Source: an uncultured Bacilli bacterium
Lineage (GTDB): Bacteria; Bacillota_I; Bacilli_A; RFN20; CAG-826
Reading direction: 5' to 3'
DNA: 63,879 bases
NCBI GenBank assembly: GCA_905235515.1
Contig: CAJOLV010000009.1
Location: 1 to 63,879, forward strand
Shown: one piece after another, positions 51,785 through 60,793 of the stretch
Layout of the letters: every line of letters starts with the position of its first letter
Position numbering within the stretch: position 1 is the stretch's first letter
Notes under the pieces: generated by a model
What the model saw: only the letters and a program-made list of their open reading frames with translations
Database searches by the model: none
What the model was told of the DNA's origin: nothing
Program-made: the position numbers and the translations under genes

Positions 51785-51985
51785 TTATTGGTTATTATTG
51801 CCTTGATTATATTTGTGATATTCATTGAGCAATTGCTTTTTGTTTTTATGACAACATTCACAATCACCCGTTGGCAAATGATGAACTTTTTTATAAATGT
51901 ACTGGCCAATCACAAAAGATAGGAATGCGACAACAAGCACAATCGCTAATATTTCTATCCAAAGTGTGTTGGGATTATTAAACAT
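51785..51985 (-). CDS. FeoB-associated Cys-rich membrane protein
   Basis: This 66-residue protein has one transmembrane helix (about 8-32), then HHLPTGDCECCHKNKKQ with a C-x-C-C motif and a polar tail. This is the size, layout and position (directly after feoB) of the FeoB-associated Cys-rich family. It probably assists ferrous iron uptake. It starts at the base where feoB ends. Confidence 0.85.
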   Translation of the reverse strand: MFNNPNTLWIEILAIVLVVAFLSFVIGQYIYKKVHHLPTGDCECCHKNKKQLLNEYHKYNQGNNNQ

Positions 51986-54300
51986 TATTTTCTCCTTAAA
52001 GTAATCTTACCTTCAAATTTGAAGATATAAACAAATGTCAAAACGATTAAACAGATTAATACCACTGTGACAGGAATTGCCCAAGCTAAAGCGCTAACGC
52101 TAAAGCAAGACAATAATGCATAGACAAAGCCCGCTCCGATAAAAGAGGCAATAATCCAGAAGGCTAATGTGTATCTAAATGTACCTTTCTTTAATTCTGC
52201 TTTTGCAGTTGCACACGCTGCAAAGCAAGGAATGGTTAACATGTTAAAGGCGATAAATGAGATACAACCTTGCCAAGAAATACCAGTCGCATGAATCATT
52301 TGACTTACCGCTGTAATACCTTCTTCATCCGCTTCGATTGCTTCAATGATTTCTGGTTCAACCACCCCGCTATTCAAATAGGCAACCGCTACTGCACCTA
52401 AAGTAATAAATGTAGCAATGACATTTTCCTTAGCAATTAAGCCTGTGATTGCCGCAACAGCAAAGACCCAGCCAATTGAGGTGAGTTGAGAACCAAAGCC
52501 AAGTGGAGTGAATAAAGGTTGAATAAACATACCAATAGAGGCAAGGATGGAATCTTGCATATTATCAACCATATGCCAATTCCAGCCAAAATTAGATAAG
52601 AACCAAACGACAATTGTGGAAGCCAAAATGATGGTAAATGCTTTTTTAACAAAGTGTTTTGCTTTATCCCACAAGTGAATCATTAATGACTTGAATTGTG
52701 GTAAATGATATTGTGGCAACTCCATAATAAATGGAGCAGCATCACCTTTTAATGTTGTATGTCTTAAGATTAAAACTGACACAATAGCGGTAATAATGCC
52801 AACGACATACATAGAGTAAGTAATTAAATCAACATGGTTAAAGTTAAAGACTTCTGCCACGCCACCAGCAATCGCAACAAGGATTGGCAATTTAGCGCCA
52901 CAAGAGAAGAACGGAATAACTCTAATTGTGGAGATTTTTTCATTCTCGTCCGCTAATGTTCTAGTATTGATCATCGCTGGAACAGAGCATCCAAAACCCA
53001 TAATCATTGGGATAAAAGCTCTTCCTGATAAACCAAATTTTCTAAATATTCTATCTAAGATAAAGGCAACACGAGCCATATATCCAGTATCTTCCATGAT
53101 GGAGAAAAAGAGGAAAAGAACGAGGATTTGCGGTAAAAACCCTAAAATTGCAAATAATCCAGATAAAACACCATCACATAGGAAACCAGTTAACCAGTGC
53201 CCTTCACCTAACCAAGCTTCCATACCTCCAGCAGTCACATCTATGAGTGCGGAGAAAGACATATCAAATAAATTAAATAGGATTACACCTGGTGAATTAA
53301 TTCCACCATCAGTCCAAATTAATCCTTCATAAATACTACCTTCAAACGATGGAGTGGCATCTTTAAATAATCCGCCTAAGAAGAATAAATTTTCTGAAAA
53401 AGTTAAGTGGAAAACAAAGAACAAAATCACTGCAAAAATTAATAAGCCAAAGACTTTATGGGTTAACACTTTATCGATTCTATCGGATTTGTTTTCTTTA
53501 ACCTTCTTTGGTTCATCTATTTCTTTTTTGATAATAGCTTTTGAGAAATTATTTGAAATATAGTTATATCTCTCATCAGCAATAATTGCTTCTATATCAT
53601 CACCAAAGGTTTCATCCTTAAATGTCTTTTTAAACTCTTCCACCATTGGCAAAAGATCTTTATGCATTTCACTCTCAATCTCATCATTCTCTACGAGCTT
53701 AATTGCGTGGAACAATGGATTGTCAACATTTTTACCTTTAAAGGCGATTCTAACATCACCAATTAAGTGATTCAAATCTTTGTTATAAACAACAGTGTGA
53801 CCTTCTCTTGAAGTCAAGCTAGCTTCATAAGCTGCTTCCATCAATTCTTTTAAATTAGATTCTTCAAGAGCGCTGATTTTCACTACTTTGACTCCTAATT
53901 TTTCTTCAAGAATCTTTTCATCTAATGTATCACCAGCTTTTTCTAAAACATCCATCATATTGATGGCCACTACGACTGGGACATCAATCTCTAATAATTG
54001 TGTAGTAAGATATAAGTTTCTTTCTAAGTTAGTAACATCAACAATGTTAATGACACAATCAGGCTTTTCATCTAAGATGTAATTTCTAGAAATTACTTCT
54101 TCACTTGTGTATGGAGAAAGTGAATAAATACCTGGTAAGTCGATAATAGAGATGGTTTCTTTTAATTTCTTATAAACACCATCTTTTTTCTCAACTGTTA
54201 CACCAGGCCAGTTACCAACATGAGCGGTGCTACCAGTCAAGTTATTAAATAATGTGGTTTTACCACAGTTTGGATTTCCCGCTAAAGCAAAACGTTTCAT
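51985..54300 (-). CDS. feoB: Ferrous iron transporter FeoB
   Basis: The protein has 771 residues. Its N-terminal G domain has GNPNCGKTTLFNNLTG (G1), the switch region NWPGVTVEKKDG, DLPGIYSL (G3) and NMMD (G4). The helical regulatory domain is at about 165-270. Two Gate segments lie within the C-terminal membrane domain (about 285-765): GFGCSVPAM and SCGAKLPIL contain the conserved Cys residues. It imports Fe2+ across the cytoplasmic membrane. It overlaps feoA by 4 bp. Confidence 0.97.
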   Translation of the reverse strand: MKRFALAGNPNCGKTTLFNNLTGSTAHVGNWPGVTVEKKDGVYKKLKETISIIDLPGIYSLSPYTSEEVISRNYILDEKPDCVINIVDVTNLERNLYLTTQLLEIDVPVVVAINMMDVLEKAGDTLDEKILEEKLGVKVVKISALEESNLKELMEAAYEASLTSREGHTVVYNKDLNHLIGDVRIAFKGKNVDNPLFHAIKLVENDEIESEMHKDLLPMVEEFKKTFKDETFGDDIEAIIADERYNYISNNFSKAIIKKEIDEPKKVKENKSDRIDKVLTHKVFGLLIFAVILFFVFHLTFSENLFFLGGLFKDATPSFEGSIYEGLIWTDGGINSPGVILFNLFDMSFSALIDVTAGGMEAWLGEGHWLTGFLCDGVLSGLFAILGFLPQILVLFLFFSIMEDTGYMARVAFILDRIFRKFGLSGRAFIPMIMGFGCSVPAMINTRTLADENEKISTIRVIPFFSCGAKLPILVAIAGGVAEVFNFNHVDLITYSMYVVGIITAIVSVLILRHTTLKGDAAPFIMELPQYHLPQFKSLMIHLWDKAKHFVKKAFTIILASTIVVWFLSNFGWNWHMVDNMQDSILASIGMFIQPLFTPLGFGSQLTSIGWVFAVAAITGLIAKENVIATFITLGAVAVAYLNSGVVEPEIIEAIEADEEGITAVSQMIHATGISWQGCISFIAFNMLTIPCFAACATAKAELKKGTFRYTLAFWIIASFIGAGFVYALLSCFSVSALAWAIPVTVVLICLIVLTFVYIFKFEGKITLRRK

Positions 54301-54539
54301 TTTTGTTCCTCCTCAACTTCGAGAATGACTAAACATGCTTCTGATTTACGAAGTGTCAATTCATAGCCTCTAATTGTGACCTCTAACGGATCTCCAAATG
54401 GAGCTTTTTTACGTAGATAAACTTTCGCCCCTGGGGTTACACCCATATCAAATAGTCTTCTACGAAGGTGACCCTCACCTTCCACTTTTTTAATTAGGCC
54501 AGTCTCGCCTATTTGAAATTCGTCTAGTTTTTTTAGCAT
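54297..54539 (-). CDS. feoA: FeoA domain protein
   Basis: This 80-residue SH3-like FeoA protein has LDEFQIGETGLIKKVEGEGH, LRRRLFDMGVTPGAKVYLRK, APFGDPLEVTIRGYELTLRK and a C-terminal ACLVILEVEEE. It probably interacts with FeoB. It lies 13 bp after a second FeoA gene. Confidence 0.93.
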   Translation of the reverse strand: MLKKLDEFQIGETGLIKKVEGEGHLRRRLFDMGVTPGAKVYLRKKAPFGDPLEVTIRGYELTLRKSEACLVILEVEEEQK

Positions 54540-54552
54540 AATTCCTACCTTT

Positions 54553-54765
54553 CTACGCTACTAGAATCTTACTAGCGACTGAGTGATCTAACGCCAATCT
54601 TCCTTCCTTAACAGCGATTACTACACCACCATTAACTGAGGAGATTACTCTGATTAATGAGTTAATTAAAATACCAAGACTCTCTAAATGCTTTTTAGTC
54701 TTATCATCGAGCAATATTTTAACAACTTTCATTTCAATGTTAATTGGAGCTAATGCGATTGGCAT
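54553..54765 (-). CDS. feoA: Second FeoA domain protein
   Basis: This 70-residue protein is shorter and more divergent. MPIALAPINIEMKVVKILLD, HLESLGILINSLIRVISSVN, GGVVIAVKEGRLALDHSVAS and KILV fit the FeoA fold. Tandem FeoA genes before feoB are common in Firmicutes. AAGGAGGG precedes the ATG. It is the first gene after the DtxR-type operators. Confidence 0.88.
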   Translation of the reverse strand: MPIALAPINIEMKVVKILLDDKTKKHLESLGILINSLIRVISSVNGGVVIAVKEGRLALDHSVASKILVA

Positions 54766-54784
54766 AATAAGTCCCTCCTTAATT

Positions 54785-54860
54785 AGTTAGCATTAACTAA
54801 CTTAATTTATTATACATTGTTTCACATTAGTGTAAAGAAAAAAGTTAGCATATACTAACT
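54785..54860 (-). promoter_or_regulatory. Feo promoter flanked by two DtxR-type operators
   Basis: AGTTAGCATTAACTAACT (54785-54802) and AGTTAGCATATACTAACT (54843-54860) differ at a single base, and their starts are 58 bp apart. Each is a dyad (AGTTAG-N6-CTAACT). Between them the minus strand has TTTACA (54836-54831), 16 bp and TATAAT (54814-54809). One operator lies upstream of the -35 and the other between the -10 and the RBS, as expected for iron-dependent repression by the DtxR protein encoded just upstream. Confidence 0.85.
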
Positions 54861-54889
54861 CGTAATCTTATTAATTGATAATAAATGTA

Positions 54890-55261
54890 TTATTTACGAT
54901 TTGATTGAGCGTACTTTTTTATTGCTTCCCAGGATTTATCCGAAATATCGTGTTCAATACGGCATGCATCTTCCTTAGCGGTTATTTTATCAACCCCAAC
55001 TTTGATGAGAAATTCTGTCAAAATAATATGTTTTTCTAATGTTTTTTCTGCGATTTGTAGACCACTAGTTGTTAAAGATATTTCATCTTTCTCGTTGATA
55101 TCTATATAACCCGCTTCTTTTAATTTCGACATAGCAATAGATACAGAAGGCTTAGAAAAATTCATCGCGCGAGAAATATCAATCGCGTGAACATTTTCTT
55201 TTTCCTTAGATAATTGCAATATCTTTTCTAAATAATCTTCTTGTGATTCCAAACGTCTCAT
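54890..55261 (-). CDS. DtxR/MntR-family metal-dependent repressor
   Basis: This 123-residue protein has a winged helix-turn-helix (VHAIDISRAMNFSKPSVSIA) and a dimerisation domain. Metal-site residues are visible: ED-x-x-E near the N-terminus (QEDYLEKI), His in LEKHIIL, and C-R-I-E-H, where Cys is the DtxR/IdeR form rather than the MntR Glu. This suggests iron. It lacks the SH3 domain, like MntR. It is encoded upstream of the feo genes with the operators in between. Confidence 0.92.
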   Translation of the reverse strand: MRRLESQEDYLEKILQLSKEKENVHAIDISRAMNFSKPSVSIAMSKLKEAGYIDINEKDEISLTTSGLQIAEKTLEKHIILTEFLIKVGVDKITAKEDACRIEHDISDKSWEAIKKYAQSNRK

Positions 55262-55324
55262 AAAACTAATTTTTGCGGATTTTTATATAAATATTATAAA
55301 ATAATGCCTCAATATTTTCATTAT

Positions 55325-57487
55325 TTAACTATTTTCTATTTCATCCAATTTATTGTTAAGCAAAGTGCGGTTATACCAATATTCTTCATCTATTTCAAAA
55401 TCGACTGGAATGCCTTTATCGTTTTCAATAAAGCTACCGTCTTCTAATTCAAAAGCTTCTGTCATACATGATGAGCATCTTAAATCAAAGCCACATGGTG
55501 TGGTGAAATAATCAACGCCAGACGCACCACCTGCTGATCTTTTACCAATAATTTTTGCGGCTTTATTGTATTTAGCTGCGCCTGGGAAGGCATTTCCACA
55601 GGAGAAAGAAGCACCACTAGTTAAGACATAGAATTCATATTTACCTTCATATGTATCCTCTTCTTCTCCATATATACCATTTTCATTTAAATCCAATTGA
55701 TAATGTCTTTGGCACATATCATTAACATAATAATTATATGAATTAACGTGGAAATCTTTTTTCATTAACCCTAATAAAAATGGTAAAGCAAGAACCATAC
55801 CTCCAGTATTGCAGGATAAATCAAAGACCACGCGTTTTACTTCTGGATGATTAAGTGATACATCTTTCATTGCAGTATAAGCAAAACCAATCGTATCCGT
55901 ATTAACATATGTATCTGGAGCGGCATTATATTCTTTTAATGGTTTTGTAGGTGTGGCCACAAACGAATCAAAAGCAAGATATGCAGTATCATCAACAACT
56001 TGATAACCTTGACCTAAGTTATGAGAGGCACGATAGCCTTCTGCTAACTCGGCATACTTCAATATGCCTCCTCTTCTAGGACCAACCATATTATTAATCG
56101 CAGTTTGATTTTCTTCGCTATCAAAATTATCTTTGCTAAATTTAGAGAAGCCTAATACTTTTGTGTGACCATCATCAATACCTTCTAAAGCCATCTTTGA
56201 AACACCTAAATGATAATCATGATATTTAGGGGATAATATTTCTTCTTTATATTGCTTTAAGAAATTAACGGAATCTCTTACTTTAGGATTAGATTGCACC
56301 AATCCATAATATTCTCCTAAATATAAACTAAGAATCTTATAGTCATATAGAGCGTATTCTGTGCTTCTTTCTTCTTCTAAAAAGAAAGTTTTATTTTTAT
56401 TAATTGAAGATTTAATCTCTTGCGTCGTACCTGGAACAAACGCGTTAGGATAAGAAACACTGAGATTGATATAATCATTATCTTCTGTATAAGTAACTAT
56501 CTTATTGTCAATAAGAGAGGCTTCATCCATAACGAATTCTGCCTTGGTATTGTTATTGATATAAACATAACGACCATGACCCTCATTATCTAAAGATATA
56601 CGTAAGAAAAAATCAGGAATATTAATCTTTTCTAATGTGGATTTAACGGTAAATTCGCCACCTTGAATTACTGGACATTCAAAACGATATTTCTCATTGT
56701 TACCAGGTTCCACTGGTGAAAAAGAAAAATCTGTATTTGTAGATATTGCTGGGGTTATTTTTAAAACCGATAAAAGGATATTTGGTTCTTGTAAATTAAA
56801 CTTCAAAGAAGAGGAATAACAAGATGCAAGCACGTTAGAGCCTCTAGATCCAAAATAATCAACACCATTATAAACAATATGATTATTACCAGATGGTGAC
56901 ATCGAGGTCTTAAATACCACTTGATATAAATCAATTGGCGCGTATAGTTCATTATCCTGCTCAATGATTTTTAAATCGTATTTATTTAAGTCGATAATGC
57001 GATTATCGGTGATAGAAAAATCTATATTCTTTTCTTCCGCTGGTTTATAGAGATGTTCCATTGTCTCAATATTAGGATCAGTATCATAGAAAAGATGATA
57101 AAACGCTTTTGCTTCCTTATTTATAGTGATTGTCTGATTATTTTTATTAAAGACAAAAGGATGAGTGATTGGTTCACCTTCATTACCATTAGCATAACTG
57201 ATGGTGTATACGCCTTTATTATTAGAAAAATCTAATAACGGCTCTTCGGTTTTAAATCCTTGATCAATAAATTTCACCACTGGTAAGAATTCTTTTAATG
57301 AGACATAAGGGACATTACCTTCGCCTTTTCGATTAAATGTCCATAAAGGAAAAGTAAATACTTCATTATTTTTTTCAATGTATAAATTAGATTTCCTATA
57401 TAGTGTTAATTCTTTGTGATCATTAGAGCTATTGCAACTAACAAGCGCTAGCGTACTTATTCCAAGTAATATCAGACTTTTTCTCAT
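55325..57487 (-). CDS. Lipoprotein with S41 (C-terminal processing-type) peptidase domain
   Basis: The protein has 720 residues from the ATG at 57487; the longer frame from 57505 is less likely because it delays the signal peptide. Lipobox LVSC. The first ~430 residues are beta-rich and unrecognised. The last ~280 resemble S41 proteases: GYQVVDDTAYLAFDSF, VVFDLSCNTGG, then EFYVLTSGASFSCGNAFPGA with the candidate nucleophile Ser in the S-F-S-C-G segment, and KIIGKRSAGG. A DGHT box in a tail-like segment (GIDDGHTKV) is also typical. The usual catalytic Lys is not clearly placed, so activity is uncertain. No RBS is obvious. Confidence 0.75.
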   Translation of the reverse strand: MRKSLILLGISTLALVSCNSSNDHKELTLYRKSNLYIEKNNEVFTFPLWTFNRKGEGNVPYVSLKEFLPVVKFIDQGFKTEEPLLDFSNNKGVYTISYANGNEGEPITHPFVFNKNNQTITINKEAKAFYHLFYDTDPNIETMEHLYKPAEEKNIDFSITDNRIIDLNKYDLKIIEQDNELYAPIDLYQVVFKTSMSPSGNNHIVYNGVDYFGSRGSNVLASCYSSSLKFNLQEPNILLSVLKITPAISTNTDFSFSPVEPGNNEKYRFECPVIQGGEFTVKSTLEKINIPDFFLRISLDNEGHGRYVYINNNTKAEFVMDEASLIDNKIVTYTEDNDYINLSVSYPNAFVPGTTQEIKSSINKNKTFFLEEERSTEYALYDYKILSLYLGEYYGLVQSNPKVRDSVNFLKQYKEEILSPKYHDYHLGVSKMALEGIDDGHTKVLGFSKFSKDNFDSEENQTAINNMVGPRRGGILKYAELAEGYRASHNLGQGYQVVDDTAYLAFDSFVATPTKPLKEYNAAPDTYVNTDTIGFAYTAMKDVSLNHPEVKRVVFDLSCNTGGMVLALPFLLGLMKKDFHVNSYNYYVNDMCQRHYQLDLNENGIYGEEEDTYEGKYEFYVLTSGASFSCGNAFPGAAKYNKAAKIIGKRSAGGASGVDYFTTPCGFDLRCSSCMTEAFELEDGSFIENDKGIPVDFEIDEEYWYNRTLLNNKLDEIENS

Positions 57488-57600
57488 AATTTTAATCTCA
57501 TACAATATTGTAATCCCAAAGGATAAGAAACTTCAATTAGGTGTAATCTAACGCAATAATTGAGGGAAAAGAACATAATCAAGTTGCATTTTTAAAAACA

Positions 57601-57634
57601 AAAAACGGCATCCTGTATATTTTACAAAATGCCG
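57601..57634 (-). terminator. Terminator of 57665-58789
   Basis: CGGCAT (57606-57611) pairs with ATGCCG (57629-57634), with a further GTA/TAC inside the loop. On the minus strand it is followed by TTTTTTG. Confidence 0.8.
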
Positions 57635-57664
57635 ATTTTGACATTAACTAAATTGACACTTTTG

Positions 57665-58789
57665 CTATTGAGCTTGTTCTACTTTGAGAGTTAAGTTAAA
57701 TAAGTCAATGGTCAACAAGTATTGACCTTTCTTTTTGAAATAGTATTCGCCTTTGTTATTTTTGTCCAAGAGAGTTGACTCTTCTACGGTAAGTTCATAT
57801 TTCTTGTATGACTTGTTGTAAAAACTTGGAACATCATCAGACATTATGCCATAACCACCGACATCTGAGGTTGCTTCATATTGATATTCAAAGACATATG
57901 GAACCGTTGAATCTTTAGGAGTGAGCTCAACAAAATTACCATCCTTATAGACTACGCAGTCGTAGACTAATGATAATGGGTCTGCTTCCACTCTTATTTG
58001 ATAAGTCATTTTATTAACATAAATGTTAAATTTACCATTTACATTGAATACTACACTAGTTTCAAATTGCGTAGAAGAGATGTAATTTTTTGAATCTTCT
58101 GTAACTGTTAATTTGTAATTGCTGGTGTGAGGTTCACCACTATAAAAAGAATATAATTTACCAGTTTTTACTTGGTAATCGCTAATCATGAATTCATCAC
58201 TATTGTTAGGGTTAACACCCAATGAACTATAAACTATATGCTCATCAACAAGCGTGCCGATATCACAGCTTTTGAATGGATAATAGTAAGGTGTTTTGAT
58301 CGCATTTTTATATTCGAAATCCATAATCATTGTTTTGATATCAAGAACGATTTTATAAACACCACTTTTTTTAACATCAACACGGATGTCTTCGCCTTGT
58401 TCTCTTAGAGGGGTTAAATATTCAGTATTTTCATTTTTTAATGTCGCCCAGATGTGTCGATAATCGCTAGACATCAATTGGAAGAAATCGCCTTCATAGA
58501 AATACATATTGTCATAGATTCTTAAGTTCTCATTATCTTTATCGAGGGTGAAAGGAATGTTGCTTTGATAATAACCTCTTACTTCCATGATGAAAGAGAT
58601 ATAGTCAGACATATAATATGTCTCATCGCCTGTTTTGTAATCTTCTTCTTCATATTCTTTTATGTCAGTACTGTTATCAATATCAGGGATATAGATGCCA
58701 TTAGAGCCACCACTTGGTGTTAGGTCACATGCGGATATCGCTAAAGCGGTAAGAGTAATAAATAAACCAGATGCTACTTTATTTTTCAT
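57665..58789 (-). CDS. Lipoprotein of unknown function with repeated beta domains
   Basis: The protein has 374 residues. The signal MKNKVASGLFITLTALAISAC (lipobox AISAC, Cys21) is followed by an acidic linker (NSTDIKEYEEEDYKTGDE). About three similar ~100-residue beta units follow, each ending in a Y-K-I-V-L-D-h-K/N-x-h-x-h-x-h-E-like strand pair (GVYKIVLDIKTMIMDFEY, GKFNIYVNKMTYQIRVEA and GQYLLTIDLFNLTLKVEQ). The last strand pairs resemble the end of starch/SusE-like sandwiches. I do not recognise a family. AGAGGA precedes the ATG. It stands alone between two terminator regions. Confidence 0.6.
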   Translation of the reverse strand: MKNKVASGLFITLTALAISACDLTPSGGSNGIYIPDIDNSTDIKEYEEEDYKTGDETYYMSDYISFIMEVRGYYQSNIPFTLDKDNENLRIYDNMYFYEGDFFQLMSSDYRHIWATLKNENTEYLTPLREQGEDIRVDVKKSGVYKIVLDIKTMIMDFEYKNAIKTPYYYPFKSCDIGTLVDEHIVYSSLGVNPNNSDEFMISDYQVKTGKLYSFYSGEPHTSNYKLTVTEDSKNYISSTQFETSVVFNVNGKFNIYVNKMTYQIRVEADPLSLVYDCVVYKDGNFVELTPKDSTVPYVFEYQYEATSDVGGYGIMSDDVPSFYNKSYKKYELTVEESTLLDKNNKGEYYFKKKGQYLLTIDLFNLTLKVEQAQ

Positions 58790-58968
58790 TTTGAGAAATC
58801 CTCTGTTTAATAAATTTATTGTATCACATGTGCGATAATGAAGAAAAAGGAATGTTTTTGGTAAATACGCATTGTTTTCAAAATACTATTTGAACCGTAT
58901 TAATCCTTTGAATATATGGACCATCTAATCCAAAAAAATTACCTGATAAAGTGTTTTCTGAATCAATC

Positions 58969-59958
58969 TTATATATCTTTATTAATATTTAATACTCTTT
59001 CAGCGTTTTTATATGCAATTAATTCTTTTTCTTCATCACTCAATGAACTATCCATTAAAAATTCATATGGATTTTTTGGATTGACGTAAGGGTAGTCAAT
59101 GGAATAAATCACATGATCTGCACCCATTAATTTAACGACATATTCAAGTTGATCTTTTGAAATGATTCCGCTTGGAGTTATATAAACATTTTCTTTAAAA
59201 TATTCACTAATATTTTTCTTTAATTTTGTGATGTTCTTATCAAGCATAAAATCTAATCTATCTAAAAAGCAAGGAATGGTTTCGCCCCAATGGCCGATAA
59301 TAATCTTTAATTTTGGGAATTTGTCAAAAATTCCAGATAAAATCAATCTCAAAACTTGAATTCCAACTTCTGAATGCCATCCATAACCAACTGATGATAA
59401 TTCAAAAGCAACATCTTCTGAATATGCATCTGAATCATAATAAGCCTTTTTAACTTCACTAGGAATGAAAGCCGGGTGAATGTAAAGAGGCACATTTAAC
59501 TCTTCAGCTTTTGCAAAAATAGGTAAAAATTCTTTTTCATTTAGCAAACGGCCTTTATATCTTCCAGCCAATAAAGCTCCACAAAATCCTAATTCCTTCA
59601 CACATCTTTCAAGTTCTAAGCTTGCACTCACAGGATCACACATTGGAAGAGTAGCAAAACCTAAAAATCTTCCGGGATATTGATTAATGTGTTCTTTTGT
59701 GATGTTATTAGCTAATTTGCATGCTTCAATTGCTTCTTTAGGTAAAACGTTATCTCCAATTGGCGATGTCATTGATAGGACCTGAATGTCTATATGATTC
59801 TCATCCATATATTTAATTCGCTTTTCAAAATTGGTTAGATCTTCAAAAATTCCAGTCACATGAGGAGTTTTTAAAGGAACATTGCGGTCTGAATATTTTC
59901 TATTTATTTCCATTATTCTAATATCTGCATAATGTTCTTCCAAAGTAATTAGTTTCAT
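58969..59958 (-). CDS. Amidohydrolase_2 (ACMSD-like) metal-dependent hydrolase or decarboxylase
   Basis: This 329-residue TIM-barrel protein has TLEEHYAD (E-x-H metal ligand in place of H-x-H, as in ACMSD-type members). RFLGFATLPMCDPVSASLEL, LYIHPAF (His ligand), KIIIGHWGE (His) and YSIDYPYVNP (catalytic Asp) follow. Family members decarboxylate or hydrolyse aromatic acids and related compounds, and the substrate here is unknown. It is the last gene of the MarR-controlled operon, 15 bp after the nitroreductase. Confidence 0.88.
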   Translation of the reverse strand: MKLITLEEHYADIRIMEINRKYSDRNVPLKTPHVTGIFEDLTNFEKRIKYMDENHIDIQVLSMTSPIGDNVLPKEAIEACKLANNITKEHINQYPGRFLGFATLPMCDPVSASLELERCVKELGFCGALLAGRYKGRLLNEKEFLPIFAKAEELNVPLYIHPAFIPSEVKKAYYDSDAYSEDVAFELSSVGYGWHSEVGIQVLRLILSGIFDKFPKLKIIIGHWGETIPCFLDRLDFMLDKNITKLKKNISEYFKENVYITPSGIISKDQLEYVVKLMGADHVIYSIDYPYVNPKNPYEFLMDSSLSDEEKELIAYKNAERVLNINKDI

Positions 59959-59973
59959 GATAGTTATTCTCCT

Positions 59974-60780
59974 TTACTTTATTTTGTTTATGGTCTTTAT
60001 TTTTTTGACTCCCCTTTGATATTGATATTTTGGGTATCCAAAGCCCACCACATTTATAATTTTATGATTTTCAGGAATTCTTAAAAATTTCAATATCTCT
60101 TTATTGCTTGAAAGCAATTCAGCGCTATAAGTTGAAATAATGGTTCCGAATCCATAGGCATTAGCAAGCAATTCAAAATAAGCTGTTGCAATATTTATTT
60201 CTGTCATCGCCCCATCATAGAATCTCTCAGATAATGCTTTATGTGCGATGAATAAATGAGGGGCATCATAAACTCTTAACTCGCTAAAATCATCATTTTC
60301 ATCATCGAATAACGAAAGTTGATTGCCTTTATATAATTGATAAATGTGTCTCATCGCCTCTTTTGTGTATACCACTGTAAATTCTAAACCCTGATTATTT
60401 CCGCCGGTTGGCACATGGCTTACCGCTTCTAACATTTCATCAATTATATCTTCGGCTATTTCTTCTTTTTTAAAATCGCGACAAGAACGTCTAAATTTCA
60501 TTAATTTTGGTAGATCTTCTTTTATCGATTTTGAAGGCTTTTTTGAGACCTCATCTGCATTAATCCCTAAAATCGATATTGCTCCATTTGGGCATATCGC
60601 CAAACAATGTTCGCACTTCCAACACCCTTTCCACGAAAAATTGTATTCATTGACGAATTTAGGATGTCCGTTTTCCATCAAGAGCACGTTTCCCCCAACC
60701 ATATTCCCAGGGCATACTTTTACGCATATTCCACAACCAATACACTTTGTTAAATCTACTTTAAAATTCGCAGTTTTCAG
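59974..60780 (-). CDS. Ferredoxin-nitroreductase fusion, probable CTG start
   Basis: An N-terminal 2x[4Fe-4S] domain (CIGCGICVKVCPG and CWKCEHCLAICP) is followed by a nitroreductase domain (about 90-268; RRSCRDFKKEEI, PTGGNNQGLEFTV, and GFGTIISTYSAELL) that would bind FMN. Start choice: AAGGAGGG ends 8 nt before a CTG at 60780, which gives a 268-residue protein beginning LKTANFKVDLTK. The longer ATG frame (60828) would translate the RBS itself and overlap the preceding gene, so the CTG is preferred. It probably reduces a nitro- or quinone-type compound using ferredoxin-level electrons. Confidence 0.85.
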   Translation of the reverse strand: MKTANFKVDLTKCIGCGICVKVCPGNMVGGNVLLMENGHPKFVNEYNFSWKGCWKCEHCLAICPNGAISILGINADEVSKKPSKSIKEDLPKLMKFRRSCRDFKKEEIAEDIIDEMLEAVSHVPTGGNNQGLEFTVVYTKEAMRHIYQLYKGNQLSLFDDENDDFSELRVYDAPHLFIAHKALSERFYDGAMTEINIATAYFELLANAYGFGTIISTYSAELLSSNKEILKFLRIPENHKIINVVGFGYPKYQYQRGVKKIKTINKIK

Positions 60781-60793
60781 AATTTTTCCCTCC

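Noticed and set aside
51694..51909. 71-residue minus ORF overlapping the feoB-associated gene
   Set aside because: It overlaps the Cys-rich FeoB partner in another frame, and the frame at 51785-51985 has the family motif and correct spacing.
52928..53332. 134-residue plus-strand ORF inside feoB
   Set aside because: It is a shadow frame of the FeoB membrane domain, basic and proline-rich, with no RBS.
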